Shown here: in pieces, positions 17,175 through 26,333 of the stretch
Position numbering within the stretch: the first letter of the stretch is position 1
How the letters are laid out: every line of letters starts with the position of its first letter
NCBI RefSeq assembly: GCF_000012485.1
Contig: NC_007512.1
Location: forward strand, 125,001-189,000
Origin: Pelodictyon luteolum DSM 273
GTDB taxonomy: Bacteria > Bacteroidota > Chlorobiia > Chlorobiales > Chlorobiaceae
DNA length: 64,000 nt
Reading direction: 5' to 3'
Translations under genes and position numbers: made by a program
Notes under the pieces: model-generated
Told to the model about the DNA's origin: nothing
Database searches by the model: none
What the model saw: the letters and a program-made list of their open reading frames with translations, nothing else

Positions 17175-18428
17175 TCAGAGTGAGGCGCCGTTGCGGAAGA
17201 TCAGCGATGCGTTGTGGCCGCCAAAGCCGAACCCGTTGTTGAGGGCGTACTCGATGCTGCGTTTTTTCGGCTCGTTCGGCGTGACGTCCACATCGATTTC
17301 CGGGTCGAGGTTCTCGCAGTTGATGGTCGGCGGTACTGTCTGGTTCTGCATTGCAAGAATGCATGCGATCGATTCCACTACGCCGGCTGCGCCGAGCAGA
17401 TGTCCGGTCATCGACTTCGTGGAGCTGATGCTGAGCTTGTAGGCGTGTTCTCCGAACAGCTTCTTGATGGCTGTGACCTCCGCAATGTCGCCAAGCGGGG
17501 TCGCTGTGCCGTGGGTATTGATATAGTCGATCTTCTCGGTGCCGATGCCGGCGATCGAGAGTGCTGTCTTCATTGCGTTGAGTGCACCCTTTCCTTCAGG
17601 ATGGGGGGCGGTGAGATGGTGCGCGTCGGCTGTTGCGCCGATGCCGACCAGCTCCGCATATATCTTTGCGCCGCGGGCTCTGGCCGAGTCGAGGCTTTCC
17701 ATGATAAGCGATCCGGCACCTTCGCCCATGACGAAGCCGTCGCGGTCACGGTCGTAGGGACGCGATGCTTTCGTAGGGATGTCGTTTGCTGTTGAAAGTG
17801 CCCGTGCGGAGTTGAAGCCTCCGACACTCATCGGGGTGATCGGAGCTTCCGATCCGCCGCAGACCATGTAGTCGGCCAAGCCGGTCTGGATGAGCATGTA
17901 GGCGTCTATGATGGCGTGCAGCGAGGTCGCGCATGCCGATGCTGTGGCATAGTTAGGTCCCATCAGCCCGTGCCGCATGGATATCTGTCCTGCTGCGATG
18001 TCGGGGATGAGCATGGGGATGAAGAAGGGGCTGATGCGCCGTGGCCCGCGGTTCAGGTACTGCCTGAACTGCTGGTCGTACACGGTCATTCCCCCGATGC
18101 CCGAGCCGTGCACGACGCCGATCCTCAGGGGATCGATCGCCTGCAGGTCAAGGCCGGAATCTTTGATTGCCTGGTCTGAAGAGACGATGGCATACTGGCA
18201 GTAGGGGTCCATGCGGTCGGCCGTTCTCTTGTCGATATAGTCTTCGACAACGAAGTCCTTCAGCTCGCATGCGAAGGTGGTTGCAAAATCAGCAGTGTCA
18301 AAGTAGGTGATCGGTGCCGCACCGCTTTTTCCTGCGATGAGTGCGCTCCAGAAATCCTCTTTTGTCTGGCCTATGGGGGTGAGCACCCCGATGCCGGTAA
18401 TGACAACCCTTTTTCGTTCCTGACCCAT
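17175..18428 (-). CDS. fabF: 3-oxoacyl-[acyl-carrier-protein] synthase II
   Basis: A 417-residue condensing enzyme that extends acyl-ACP with malonyl-ACP. The nucleophile is Cys166 in Ala-Ser-Ala-Cys-Ala-Thr-Ser, and the active-site histidines lie in Asn-Thr-His-Gly-Thr-Ala-Thr and Thr-Gly-His-Leu-Leu-Gly-Ala-Ala-Gly. It ends with the family's [10 protein letters not shown]. It is downstream of acpP in the fab cluster and separated from it by a stem-loop. Confidence 0.95.
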   Translation of the reverse strand: MGQERKRVVITGIGVLTPIGQTKEDFWSALIAGKSGAAPITYFDTADFATTFACELKDFVVEDYIDKRTADRMDPYCQYAIVSSDQAIKDSGLDLQAIDPLRIGVVHGSGIGGMTVYDQQFRQYLNRGPRRISPFFIPMLIPDIAAGQISMRHGLMGPNYATASACATSLHAIIDAYMLIQTGLADYMVCGGSEAPITPMSVGGFNSARALSTANDIPTKASRPYDRDRDGFVMGEGAGSLIMESLDSARARGAKIYAELVGIGATADAHHLTAPHPEGKGALNAMKTALSIAGIGTEKIDYINTHGTATPLGDIAEVTAIKKLFGEHAYKLSISSTKSMTGHLLGAAGVVESIACILAMQNQTVPPTINCENLDPEIDVDVTPNEPKKRSIEYALNNGFGFGGHNASLIFRNGASL

Positions 18429-18465
18429 CTGTAGTGGTTTGATTTATTGCGTCTGTCAACTGCAT

Positions 18466-18500
18466 GTACCTGCTGCCGGCGTTCTGCTTGCAGCAGGTAC
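18466..18500 (-). promoter_or_regulatory. Stem-loop between acpP and fabF
   Basis: GTACCTGCTGC (18466-18476) and GCAGCAGGTAC (18490-18500) form a perfect 11-bp stem with a 13-nt loop in the 113-bp intercistronic gap. There is no T-tract, so it looks more like a processing or stability element than a terminator. It would let acpP mRNA accumulate above fabF mRNA. Confidence 0.5.
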
Positions 18501-18541
18501 GCAGTGTTTCCGTCTGTGTCGTATATCCCTCTTCGGAGGAA

Positions 18542-18778
18542 TTACTTCTTGACGATGTAGTCGATTGCCTGCTGAACGGTGCCGATCTTTTCTGCGTCTT
18601 CGTCGGGGATCTGCACGTCGAATTCATTCTCGAGTTCCATGATCAGTTCAACGGTGTCGAGCGAGTCGGCGCCGAGGTCGTCGGAAAACTTGGATTCCGG
18701 CTTGATCTGGTCTTTGTTGACGCCCATCTTGCTGACGATAATATCGTATACTTTGTCTCTGATTTCTGCTTCAGTCAT
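18542..18778 (-). CDS. acpP: Acyl carrier protein
   Basis: A 78-residue acidic four-helix carrier. The phosphopantetheine attachment site is Ser39 in Gly-Ala-Asp-Ser-Leu-Asp-Thr-Val-Glu. It carries growing acyl chains for the Fab enzymes encoded around it and for PlsX. The frame is open to 18859, but those upstream codons are AT-rich leader; the ATG at 18778 with GGAGAAAG before it is the start. It has its own predicted promoter. Confidence 0.96.
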   Translation of the reverse strand: MTEAEIRDKVYDIIVSKMGVNKDQIKPESKFSDDLGADSLDTVELIMELENEFDVQIPDEDAEKIGTVQQAIDYIVKK

Positions 18779-18832
18779 GTTCTTTCTCCGGTGTTGATTG
18801 TTGATAAAAAAAAATGAAAAAAATGTCGTGCA

Positions 18833-18860
18833 ATATACAAAGAAAATGAGCTTGCCCAAA
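18833..18860 (-). promoter_or_regulatory. Internal promoter for acpP
   Basis: On the minus strand, TTGGGC (18860-18855), 16 nt, and TATATT (18838-18833) lie at the very end of fabG, about 55 bp upstream of acpP. A dedicated promoter fits the need for far more ACP than Fab enzymes. Confidence 0.5.
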
Positions 18861-19598
18861 TCACATCACCATGCCGCCGCTGATGTTGATGACTTCACCC
18901 GTGATGTAGGCTGAGCGGTCGCCGGCAAGGAATGAGACCACGTCGGCCACGTCCTCGGGATTGCCGAAACGGCTGAGCGGAATGGCTTCGAGCATTTTCT
19001 GGCGCACATCGTCGGAAAGGGCATCGGTCATTTTCGAGGAGATGAACCCCGGCGCGACGGCGTTGACGCGGATATTGCGCGAGGCAAGCTCCTTGGCGAC
19101 TGATTTGGTGAAGGAAATGACCCCGCCTTTCGAGGCGGCGTAGTTGGCCTGGCCGGCATTGCCCATGAGGCCGATGATTGATGCGATGTTGACAATCGAG
19201 CCGGAGCGCTGCTTCATCATGATGCGGCTGACCGCCTTGGTGCATGAGAAGGTTCCCTTCAGGTTGACGGTGAGCACCGCGTCCCAGTCCTCTTCGCTCA
19301 TACGCATGAGGAGGCCATCACGGGTGATGCCCGCGTTGTTGACGAGGATGTCGATGGTGCCTGTTGCAGCTGCGATGTCGTTGAATGCCTTCTGGACTGC
19401 ATCGGTGTTGGTGACGTCAAGCTCGAAGCACCAGACCTTTCGGCCGGCTTTCCGGACCCCTTCGGCCGTGTCCTGGAGCCACTCTTCCTTGATGTCGCAG
19501 AGAACGATGTCGGCTCCGCCGGCGGCGAGGTTCCAGGCGATGGCCTGTCCAATCCCCCTTGCGGCTCCGGTGATGACTGCGATTTTTCCTTCAAACAT
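18861..19598 (-). CDS. fabG: 3-oxoacyl-[acyl-carrier-protein] reductase
   Basis: A 245-residue short-chain dehydrogenase that reduces 3-oxoacyl-ACP with NADPH. The nucleotide site is Gly-Ala-Ala-Arg-Gly-Ile-Gly, then Asn-Asn-Ala-Gly-Ile-Thr-Arg-Asp, a catalytic Ser in Asn-Ile-Ala-Ser-Ile-Ile-Gly, and Tyr-Ala-Ala-Ser-Lys-Gly. It ends Gly-Gly-Met-Val-Met as FabGs do. Part of the fab cluster, 45 bp after fabD. Confidence 0.95.
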   Translation of the reverse strand: MFEGKIAVITGAARGIGQAIAWNLAAGGADIVLCDIKEEWLQDTAEGVRKAGRKVWCFELDVTNTDAVQKAFNDIAAATGTIDILVNNAGITRDGLLMRMSEEDWDAVLTVNLKGTFSCTKAVSRIMMKQRSGSIVNIASIIGLMGNAGQANYAASKGGVISFTKSVAKELASRNIRVNAVAPGFISSKMTDALSDDVRQKMLEAIPLSRFGNPEDVADVVSFLAGDRSAYITGEVINISGGMVM

Positions 19599-19643
19599 GG
19601 TTGCTCTCTTTTAAAGGGTTACGGTAATCTCTCTTGGTTCTTT

Positions 19644-20549
19644 TCATGCGCCCTGAATGTCGGCGGCGGTATCTTTGCCTTCGAGCTCTGCACCTTTGCT
19701 GATCCTCTTGATCAGCCCCTGCAGCACTTTCTGCGGACCGACCTCGACGAAACGGGTGATGCCGGCTGTTGTCATTTCTTCTATGGACTGGGTCCAGAGG
19801 ACTGAGCTGGTGAGCTGGAGCACCAGATTTTTGCGGATTTCAGCAGCATCGGTCACAGTTCGTGCAACAGCGTTCATGCAGACCGGGATTGTAGCATTTT
19901 TGATGTCGACGGCCTCCAGTGCCGCAGCAAGCTTTTCCTCTGCAGGCTTCATGAGCGGTGAGTGGAAGGCTCCCGAGACTACCAGTTCTTTAGCCATGCG
20001 GGCTCCGTGAGCGGGGGCAAGCTCGACTGCTTTTTTTACTGCCGCGATATCGCCTGAAATGACGATCTGGCCCGGAGAGTTGAAGTTGGCTGCCTGAACA
20101 ATGCCTTCAGCGCCGGCTTCAGCAAGCAGCGCGTCGAGTGCGCTGTCCTGCATGCCGATGATGGCTGCCATCGTGCCGGGTTTTTCTGTGCCGGCCTGCT
20201 GCATGAGGCGTCCACGTTCGGCGACTATCTTTACAGCATCCTCAAAGCTGATGGCGCCTGCAAAGCAGAGTGCGCTGTATTCTCCGAGGCTGTGGCCTGC
20301 CGTCATTGCAACACCTTCCGCATTCAGCTGCGAGGCTGCCGCCATGCTGTGGAGGAAGATGGCCGGCTGGGTATGCATGGTCTGGCGGAGCTCCTCCTCG
20401 CTGCCGAGGAACATGATGTCGGTGATGCGGTAGCCGAGGATGTCGTTGGCCTGCTCCATGAGGGCTTTCGCTGCGGGGAATGTATCGTAGATGTCTCTGC
20501 CCATGCCGCAGTACTGGGATCCCTGCCCGGGAAATACAAATGCTTTCAT
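19644..20549 (-). CDS. fabD: Malonyl-CoA:ACP transacylase
   Basis: A 301-residue acyltransferase that loads malonate onto ACP. It opens Phe-Val-Phe-Pro-Gly-Gln-Gly-Ser-Gln and carries the nucleophile motif Gly-His-Ser-Leu-Gly-Glu-Tyr-Ser-Ala. The second active-site His is in Ser-Gly-Ala-Phe-His-Ser-Pro-Leu-Met. It lies between fabH and fabG. Confidence 0.95.
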   Translation of the reverse strand: MKAFVFPGQGSQYCGMGRDIYDTFPAAKALMEQANDILGYRITDIMFLGSEEELRQTMHTQPAIFLHSMAAASQLNAEGVAMTAGHSLGEYSALCFAGAISFEDAVKIVAERGRLMQQAGTEKPGTMAAIIGMQDSALDALLAEAGAEGIVQAANFNSPGQIVISGDIAAVKKAVELAPAHGARMAKELVVSGAFHSPLMKPAEEKLAAALEAVDIKNATIPVCMNAVARTVTDAAEIRKNLVLQLTSSVLWTQSIEEMTTAGITRFVEVGPQKVLQGLIKRISKGAELEGKDTAADIQGA

Positions 20550-20598
20550 TGCTGTTTGATCTTCGTCCGTTGTTCGCCTGTCTGTGCCACTCAGATTC

Positions 20599-21588
20599 TT
20601 ACTGCCATTTCACATAGACGCCGCCCCATGTGTAGCCGGCACCGAAGCTGACGAGCACAAGGTTCGAGCCGTGTTCGAGGTGGCCGCCGTCATCGAGTTC
20701 GGAGAGGCAGATCGGGATGGTGCCGGCTGTCGTGTTGCCGTAGCGGCCCACATTGGAAATGACCTTTGATTCATCAATGCCCATGCGCTCAGCCGTTGCG
20801 CTGATGATGCGCTGGTTTGCCTGATGCGGGACGAGCCAGGAGACGTCGTCGGAGGTGAGGCCGTTGCGCTCCATGATTTCTGCTGCAACATCGGCCATCG
20901 AGGTGACTGCCGACTTGAAGACCATGCGGCCGTCCTGATAGATGTAATGGAGGTGCTGGTCCACGGTGTCGTGGGTCGCGGGGTGGAGGCTTCCGCCTCC
21001 TTTCATGAGGAGGTGATCTTTGCCGTTGGTTCCATCGCTGTACATGCGGGCGTCAAGAACCCCGAAGCCTTCGCTTTCAGCGGCTTCAAGAATGACGCCG
21101 CCGGCGCCGTCGCCGAACAGGATGGCTGTCGAGCGGTCGGTATAGTCGATTATGGAGGACATCTTGTCTCCGCCAATCACCATGACGTTTTTATGGGTCC
21201 CCGCCTTGATGAACTGCGATGCAGTGTTCAACGCGTAAAGAAACCCGGAGCATGCGGCGTTGATGTCGAATGCCCATGCGTTTTTCGCTCCGATGATATC
21301 CTGCACGAGGCATGCGGTCGAAGGAAACATCATGTCGGGCGTCATGGTTGCGACGATGATGAGTTCCAGCTCCTCAGCCGCGAGTCCGCGTTTCCGGAGC
21401 AGCTGGCTGGCGACCTCGCCGCACATGTATGATGTCGCTTTCTTCGGGTCCCTGAGAATCCTGCGTTCACTGATGCCCGTCCTCGAGCGGATCCACTCGT
21501 CGTTCGTGTCGAGCATACGCTCAAGGTCCAGGTTGCTGAGCACGCCTTCAGGAAGATATCTGGCGGTTGCGGAGATTGCAGCGTTCAT
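20599..21588 (-). CDS. fabH: 3-oxoacyl-[acyl-carrier-protein] synthase III
   Basis: A 329-residue enzyme that starts fatty-acid synthesis by condensing acetyl-CoA with malonyl-ACP. The catalytic Cys113 is in Asn-Ala-Ala-Cys-Ser-Gly-Phe. The His and Asn are in Val-Pro-His-Gln-Ala-Asn-Gln-Arg-Ile and Asn-Val-Gly-Arg-Tyr-Gly-Asn-Thr-Thr. It follows plsX as in E. coli. Confidence 0.95.
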   Translation of the reverse strand: MNAAISATARYLPEGVLSNLDLERMLDTNDEWIRSRTGISERRILRDPKKATSYMCGEVASQLLRKRGLAAEELELIIVATMTPDMMFPSTACLVQDIIGAKNAWAFDINAACSGFLYALNTASQFIKAGTHKNVMVIGGDKMSSIIDYTDRSTAILFGDGAGGVILEAAESEGFGVLDARMYSDGTNGKDHLLMKGGGSLHPATHDTVDQHLHYIYQDGRMVFKSAVTSMADVAAEIMERNGLTSDDVSWLVPHQANQRIISATAERMGIDESKVISNVGRYGNTTAGTIPICLSELDDGGHLEHGSNLVLVSFGAGYTWGGVYVKWQ

Positions 21589-21657
21589 GCGGTTGGGTGG
21601 GGTTATAGTGTGGTTTGCGGTCCCCGTCCAAGCAAGAGGAGGGGGGGGCGCCGGCGG

Positions 21658-22683
21658 CTACTTGTCCGCCAGAACCTCGGCAATGTGTTCGTTGACCTTT
21701 CTCTCGACCATATGCTCAGCCATGTATATCATGTTCTTGATCGCCCGTGAAGATGAGCGGCCATGGCCGACGATGGAGATGCCATCGACACCGAGGAATG
21801 GGACGCCTCCGAATTTCTCGACATCGAAGGGTTCGAACATGCCTTTGAACATGGCGGTTGCCGCGGCTGCAGCGTTTTGGTCCAGGCTGCCGGATGCGAC
21901 GTTTTTTTCGAGGGCCTGCTTGAAGAGTACGCCGAGGAATTCAGGGATGCTTTCGCCGAACTTCAGAATGGTGTTTCCGACAAGCCCGTCGCAGACCACC
22001 ACGGTTGCCTTGCCTTTGAGAATGTCGTGGCCTTCGATGTTGCCGATGAAGTTTATTTTGCCTGCAGCGTGGGCCGCTTTCAGGAGCGGATGGGTCTGCT
22101 TGAGAGTGTCCGATCCCTTGCCTTCTTCCTCGCCGATGTTGAGGAGGCCGACCTGCGGGTTTTCGATGCCTGCGCCGTAACGCTGATAGATGGAGAGCAT
22201 TTCGGCGAACTGCACCAGATGTTCCGGCTTGCAGTCCATGTTTGCGCCAACGTCGACCATGTTGGTAAGCCCTTCCTGCAGGCGCGGGAGATAGGCGTAA
22301 ATGGTCGGGCGGAGCACGCCGGGGATGCGGCCGAGAATGAACAGCGATGCGGCCATCTGCGCGCCGGTGTTGCCTGCGCTGACAAATGCCTCGGCCTCTT
22401 TTGCCTTGCAGAGCTGCAGGCCCTTGACAAGGGATGAGTTCTGTTTGGTTTTTACCGCTGTGGCGGGGACATCGTCCATGGTGACGGTCTCAGGGGCGTG
22501 CATGAATTTCAGGTTCAGGCCCGCAGTGTCATGCTTGCCGAGCAGGGGCTCAACCTTTTCCGACTGCCCGATGAGGATGATTTCAAACCTGTTGCCGCTT
22601 TCCCGCAGGGCCTCCAGGGCCCCGTCTATGACACATGCCGGGGCATGGTCTCCGCCCATGGCATCAACAGCAATGGTCAGCAT
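21658..22683 (-). CDS. plsX: Phosphate acyltransferase PlsX
   Basis: A 341-residue enzyme that converts acyl-ACP to acyl-phosphate for phospholipid synthesis. It begins with the diagnostic [11 protein letters not shown] and contains Ser-Ala-Gly-Asn-Thr-Gly-Ala. It is placed between rpmF and fabH, the order seen in E. coli and many others. Confidence 0.95.
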   Translation of the reverse strand: MLTIAVDAMGGDHAPACVIDGALEALRESGNRFEIILIGQSEKVEPLLGKHDTAGLNLKFMHAPETVTMDDVPATAVKTKQNSSLVKGLQLCKAKEAEAFVSAGNTGAQMAASLFILGRIPGVLRPTIYAYLPRLQEGLTNMVDVGANMDCKPEHLVQFAEMLSIYQRYGAGIENPQVGLLNIGEEEGKGSDTLKQTHPLLKAAHAAGKINFIGNIEGHDILKGKATVVVCDGLVGNTILKFGESIPEFLGVLFKQALEKNVASGSLDQNAAAAATAMFKGMFEPFDVEKFGGVPFLGVDGISIVGHGRSSSRAIKNMIYMAEHMVERKVNEHIAEVLADK

Positions 22684-22709
22684 TGTGGAGTGGTCTTGGA
22701 GGTTGTCGG

Positions 22710-22901
22710 TCAGCTGTTCGCCGATTTGGTGACGACAGCGCGTCCGCGGTACTGTCCGCAGTGACGGCAGGCGCGGTGCGGCAGTGTCGGTTCACCGCAG
22801 TTCGGGCATATGACGGTGGTTGCCGCCTTTGTCCGGGCGTTGAACTGGGCACGCCTTTTGTCGCGCCGTGATTTGGACATTTTGGCTTTCGGGTTTGCCA
22901 T
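22710..22901 (-). CDS. rpmF: 50S ribosomal protein L32
   Basis: A 63-residue L32 with the [16 protein letters not shown] start. It has an intact zinc ribbon (Cys-Pro-Asn-Cys and Cys-Arg-His-Cys), so it is the zinc-binding form. It lies between yceD and plsX. Confidence 0.95.
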
Positions 22902-22926
22902 GGTTGTCTCTCTATGTTATAGTCGG

Positions 22927-23466
22927 TTAACGATACTTCTTTTTCAGTTTCGCCAGGCTGTCCTTCCAGGAACTGCCGCTCCCTTCCGGTTCCTGTATAT
23001 CCAGCTCTTCCTTTGCTCCGCTGTACAGTCTGCAATCGGGGTTGCCGACGCAGGTCACCTTCATCGGGACCGAGAGGAGCAGTGTTTCTCGAACGTCTTC
23101 AGTCAAATCAATCTCTGTCGCATTACTGTCGAGGATCCGGTATTCGTCGTCATCCGCGTCCGGCGTTGCTTGCACTCCACTGTCGCTGCAGTCGAAAAAG
23201 ACCCTGTAGGATCCGTTGAGTTCCCTATGAATGGGTGCAAGACAGATATCGCAGGCGAAGTCGCACCCGGCCACCGTCTCGATCAGGAGTGCGATTTCGC
23301 TGCCACCCCTCTCTGCGGTCACCTTTACCCGGATTGGCCCGGAAAAACCCGCGGCCTCAATTTCCGGATCATTGAAATCGCCTGCCGTACAGGTAATCTC
23401 AAAATCCCGGGTCTCCTGCATAAGGCCCGTAGTGGGGATCGCTATCAGCGCGTGTTCTTTATGCAT
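22927..23466 (-). CDS. yceD: DUF177/YceD family protein
   Basis: A 179-residue acidic protein of the YceD family, whose gene is next to rpmF in most bacteria; a role in 23S rRNA or 50S biogenesis has been proposed. The conserved Cys-Asp-Phe-Ala-Cys-Asp-Ile-Cys block near residue 68 and the terminal Asp-Ser-Leu-Ala-Lys-Leu-Lys-Lys-Lys are typical. First gene of the fab cluster transcript. Confidence 0.85.
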   Translation of the reverse strand: MHKEHALIAIPTTGLMQETRDFEITCTAGDFNDPEIEAAGFSGPIRVKVTAERGGSEIALLIETVAGCDFACDICLAPIHRELNGSYRVFFDCSDSGVQATPDADDDEYRILDSNATEIDLTEDVRETLLLSVPMKVTCVGNPDCRLYSGAKEELDIQEPEGSGSSWKDSLAKLKKKYR

Positions 23467-23496
23467 GCCTACCCATCATTTCTCAATAAAAGAACA

Positions 23497-23504
23497 CCAA
23501 TGTA
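23497..23504 (-). promoter_or_regulatory. Possible -10 element upstream of yceD-rpmF-fab cluster
   Basis: TACATTGG on the minus strand about 30 bp before the yceD start, identical to the element in front of rpsL. The -35 region (CATTTT at 17 nt) is poor, so the call is weak. Confidence 0.3.
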
Positions 23505-23524
23505 CAAAAATTCCGATGGAAAAT

Positions 23525-23560
23525 GAAAAAGCAGAAGAGCCGCGGATCTTCTGCTTTTTC
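23525..23560 (-). terminator. Terminator after tRNA-Asn
   Basis: GAAAAAGCAGAAGA (23525-23538) pairs perfectly with TCTTCTGCTTTTTC (23547-23560), a 14-bp stem with an 8-nt loop. The U-rich arm serves the minus strand, 5 bp after the tRNA. Confidence 0.85.
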
Positions 23561-23565
23561 ATTTG

Positions 23566-23637
23566 CTCCGCGAGTAGGACTCGAACCTACAACCCTGCGG
23601 TTAACAGCCGCATGCTCTACCATTGAGCTATCGCGGA
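23566..23637 (-). tRNA. tRNA-Asn (anticodon GTT)
   Basis: The minus strand folds as a 72-nt cloverleaf. The acceptor stem is TCCGCGA/TCGCGGA with discriminator G, the D-arm is AGCTCAATGGTAGAGC, and the anticodon loop is CTGTTAAC with anticodon GTT. The T-arm holds GGTTCGAGTCC. The 3' CCA is not encoded. A single gene with its own promoter and terminator. Confidence 0.93.
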
Positions 23638-23670
23638 ATGCGATCTCTGCATCGAGGCAGATGGGTGGTA

Positions 23671-23698
23671 AATATACACCGGTTTTCATTAAATCCAA
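23671..23698 (-). promoter_or_regulatory. Promoter of tRNA-Asn
   Basis: On the minus strand, TTGGAT (23698-23693), 16 nt, TATATT (23676-23671). The start point would be about 25-28 bp upstream of the mature tRNA. Nothing else is recognised in the rest of the 23638-23853 gap. Confidence 0.55.
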
Positions 23699-23853
23699 GT
23701 CCCGTGAATGTTTTTTTTGAGGTCCCGAAAACGCCGCGCTGGGGGGCTGCAGTTTGATTCGGGCGGTAGAGGTGTTACCATAGAGAGGGAGCCCTGCTGT
23801 TACGGGGGGCGGATGTTTTTCAGTTGAATCAGAGATGAACGGGGAGGAAGACT

Positions 23854-24324
23854 ATGATTATGATGATGAAGATGAGGATGATGATGTTCGGGGGGCGGAT
23901 GTTCATTGGCATCCTGATTGTTGCGGCGTTTGCAGGCTGTGCCCGCCACCGGGCGGCGCTTCTTCCGGACGTACGACTACAGGGGACGCAGTGGCGGGCC
24001 ATTGAACTCGATGGGTCAAGGGTGGAGTTCATTCCGGGCCAGAAGCTTGATGTTTCTCTTGTCTTATACCGGAGTGGCGCCTTCCGGGCAGCTTCGGGGT
24101 GCAGCAACCTGTCCGGGTCCTACACGATGACTGCCGCGCGGATGGCATTTGCTTCGATCAAGGTCGACCGGCGGCCGTGCCCGCCAAAGATCAAGGCCCG
24201 CGAAAAAGCCTTCCTCTCAGCCCTCTCGAGGACGGCAGGGTACCGGAAGCGGGGAGGGAGTCTCTCGCTCTTCGACCGTAGCGGCCGGAGAGTGGCCGCA
24301 TTCATGGCGGTGCAGACCCGCTGA
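23854..24324 (+). CDS. META-domain lipoprotein (HslJ-like)
   Basis: A 156-residue protein. A Met-rich N terminus leads into a hydrophobic segment and a lipobox ending Ala-Gly-Cys near residue 30, so it is probably lipid-anchored. The META/HslJ pattern follows: Leu-Gln-Gly-Thr-Gln-Trp, then Gly-Cys-Ser-Asn-Leu-Ser-Gly-Ser-Tyr, and a conserved Cys-Pro after the central sheet. The exact function of such proteins is unknown (heat resistance and adhesion have been reported for relatives). Several in-frame ATGs make the start uncertain. GGAGGAAG lies just before 23854. Confidence 0.75.
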   Translation: MIMMMKMRMMMFGGRMFIGILIVAAFAGCARHRAALLPDVRLQGTQWRAIELDGSRVEFIPGQKLDVSLVLYRSGAFRAASGCSNLSGSYTMTAARMAFASIKVDRRPCPPKIKAREKAFLSALSRTAGYRKRGGSLSLFDRSGRRVAAFMAVQTR

Positions 24325-24375
24325 ATATGTGGGAACGGCCTCTTTTCGGCCGGTGTTGTAAGAAAAGAGAGTGAA

Positions 24376-24403
24376 TTGATTGCTTTGTGCATTTTATTAT
24401 ATT
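24376..24403 (+). promoter_or_regulatory. Promoter of the leuA leader
   Basis: TTGATT (24376-24381), 16 nt, TATATT (24398-24403). Transcription would start near 24410, some 240 nt upstream of leuA. Confidence 0.5.
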
Positions 24404-24458
24404 TTGACGGGTACGGCGCCACTGACTGCCGCATGAACTTCTCTTATTATATAGACTG

Positions 24459-24548
24459 ATGACCGCCACCCAGCACATCCTGTTGCTTCTTCTTGCCAAG
24501 CCCCTTCAGCTTCTCTGCAGGGCTTGGGGTGTTGGAGGGGCGTTTTAG
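24459..24548 (+). CDS. Leucine-rich leader peptide of the leuA attenuator
   Basis: A 29-residue open frame ATG...TAG with eight leucine codons. Five are consecutive (CTG TTG CTT CTT CTT at 24480-24494, right after an Ile codon) and three more are at 24504, 24510 and 24513. It lies between the predicted promoter and a terminator upstream of leuA. Stalling of ribosomes at the Leu run when charged tRNA-Leu is scarce would be the sensor. The start lacks a strong Shine-Dalgarno sequence, but it overlaps by one base the stop of an eight-codon frame at 24433-24459, so re-initiation is possible. Confidence 0.6.
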   Translation: MTATQHILLLLLAKPLQLLCRAWGVGGAF

Positions 24549-24616
24549 TCTGTCTCTGCCGCTTGTTTGGCAGGACCGTTTTGAAGCCGCCGCCCTCCGG
24601 GGAAAGGCGGCTTTTT
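24496..24616 (+). promoter_or_regulatory. Transcription attenuator upstream of leuA
   Basis: CCAAGCCC (24496-24503), directly after the Leu run, pairs with GGGCTTGG (24520-24527) as a pause-type hairpin. A terminator follows: AAGCCGCC (24584-24591) with GGCGGCTT (24606-24613) and a T-run to 24616, ending 34 bp before the leuA ATG. A candidate alternative pairing is GGAGGGGCG (24534-24542) with CGCCCTCC (24591-24598), which would invade the terminator loop; the true antiterminator is unresolved. Confidence 0.6.
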
Positions 24617-24650
24617 CTGCTTTAAAGGAAAAAGGAGGTACACAGCTGTT

Positions 24651-26333
24651 ATGAAAACGATGAACTTCAACAAATATTCGGCTTATCCTGCTGTCGGGCT
24701 TACCGACCGAACCTGGCCCGACAGGACCATCAACGAAGCACCGGTATGGTGCAGCGTGGACCTGCGCGATGGCAACCAGGCACTTCCTGTCCCGATGAGC
24801 GTGGACGAGAAGATCGCCATGTTCCGCCTTTTGGTGTCTGTCGGTTTTAAGGAAATAGAGGTCGGCTTTCCCTCGGCCTCGGCCACCGAGTTCGCTTTCG
24901 TCCGGCGCCTTATTGAGGGCGGCCTCATTCCTGACGACGTTACTATCCAGGTACTGACCCAGGCCCGCGAGCACCTCATCCGAAAAAGCTTCGATGCAAT
25001 CAGCGGGGCAAGGAGCGCCATCGTCCACCTTTATAATTCAACCTCCACCCTGCAGCGCGAAGTGGTGTTCCGGAAGAACATGGAGGAGGTGAAAGCGATC
25101 GCCATCGAGGGCACCCGTCTTGTCAGGCAGCTGAAGGACGAAAGCCGAAACAGCGGCATCCGTTTCGAGTACAGCCCGGAAAGCTTCACCGGCACGGAGC
25201 TTGAGTATGCGCTCGAGGTATGCCACGCCGTGATGGACACCTGGGGGGCATCAAAGGATGAAAAAATTATTCTCAACCTGCCCTCCACGGTGGAGATGTC
25301 GCGCCCGAACCTGTATGCCGACCGCATCGAGTGGTTCTGCAGGAACATCAAGGACCGTGATGCAGTTCTGATAAGCGTCCACGCCCACAACGACCGCGGT
25401 ACAGCTGTCGCTACGGCTGAGTTTGCCGTGATGGCAGGTGCTGACAGGGTAGAGGGTGCACTCTTCGGCAACGGAGAGCGGTGCGGGAACATGGACATCG
25501 TGACCATGGGGCTGAACCTCCTGACTCAGGGGGTCAATCCCGGTCTTGACTTTTCAGACCTGCCCCGGATCCGCGAGGTATACAGCCGCTGTACCCGCAT
25601 GGATGTGCATCCCCGTCACCCTTATGCGGGTGAACTGGTCTATACCGCGTTTTCCGGGTCGCATCAGGATGCCATCAGCAAGGGGATGAAGGCCCGCGGC
25701 CAGAAAGGCGACGGACTCTGGGCGGTGCCCTACCTTCCGATCGACCCGGAAGATGTGGGATGCACCTATGAGGCGATAGTGCGCATCAACAGTCAGTCTG
25801 GCAAGGGTGGGGTGGCCTATGTTCTGGAGAAGGAGTATGGCATCCAGATCCCGAAATGGATGCAGCCCGATTTTGCCGAAGCGGTCCAGGCGGTAGCAGA
25901 CCGGACGGGCGAAGAGCTTTCTGCAACACAGATCCATGACCTGTTCCACTCGGAGTATGTCAGGCTTCAGGGTGCGCTCGCATTGAAGAAGTGCAACATC
26001 AGCTGGGCTGAGGGCGACGGGGAGTCATCCGGCGCTGCAACCACCCTCATCAGCAGCGTAGTCGCCTATGGTGACAGAGAACTGTCATTCAAGGCCGAAG
26101 GCAATGGCCCGCTCGACGCGTTCGTCAAGGGGTTCATTCGGGAGGGCGGCCTTGAGTTTACGGTGGAGGAGTATGCCGAGCACGCCATCGGCCACAGTGC
26201 CGGGGCAAGTGCCATCGCCTATGTCCGTATCTGCTGCCCCGACGGCAGGATCTCATTCGGAGCGGGCATCGACTCCAACATCAGTCTGGCTTCCATCCGT
26301 GCCACCCAGAGTGCACTCAACCGTCTGCACTGA
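24651..26333 (+). CDS. leuA: 2-isopropylmalate synthase (yeast-type, long form)
   Basis: A 560-residue enzyme that condenses acetyl-CoA with 2-oxoisovalerate, the first step of leucine synthesis. The TIM barrel shows Asp-Leu-Arg-Asp-Gly-Asn-Gln-Ala and the metal site Val-His-Ala-His-Asn-Asp-Arg-Gly. A Gly-rich segment Gly-Asn-Gly-Glu-Arg-Cys-Gly-Asn lies near residue 280. The C-terminal LeuA dimer domain (about 430-560) is the usual leucine-feedback region. Start supported by AAAGGAGG 8 bp upstream. Its stop TGA overlaps the ATG of the zinc-binding lipoprotein gene by one base. No other leu genes are nearby. Confidence 0.93.
   Translation: MKTMNFNKYSAYPAVGLTDRTWPDRTINEAPVWCSVDLRDGNQALPVPMSVDEKIAMFRLLVSVGFKEIEVGFPSASATEFAFVRRLIEGGLIPDDVTIQVLTQAREHLIRKSFDAISGARSAIVHLYNSTSTLQREVVFRKNMEEVKAIAIEGTRLVRQLKDESRNSGIRFEYSPESFTGTELEYALEVCHAVMDTWGASKDEKIILNLPSTVEMSRPNLYADRIEWFCRNIKDRDAVLISVHAHNDRGTAVATAEFAVMAGADRVEGALFGNGERCGNMDIVTMGLNLLTQGVNPGLDFSDLPRIREVYSRCTRMDVHPRHPYAGELVYTAFSGSHQDAISKGMKARGQKGDGLWAVPYLPIDPEDVGCTYEAIVRINSQSGKGGVAYVLEKEYGIQIPKWMQPDFAEAVQAVADRTGEELSATQIHDLFHSEYVRLQGALALKKCNISWAEGDGESSGAATTLISSVVAYGDRELSFKAEGNGPLDAFVKGFIREGGLEFTVEEYAEHAIGHSAGASAIAYVRICCPDGRISFGAGIDSNISLASIRATQSALNRLH

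Noticed and set aside
24550..24590. T-box riboswitch upstream of leuA
   Set aside because: The segment TTGGCAGGACCG vaguely recalls the T-box sequence, but the conserved core is not matched, no stem I is visible, and a Leu-rich leader peptide explains the terminator better.
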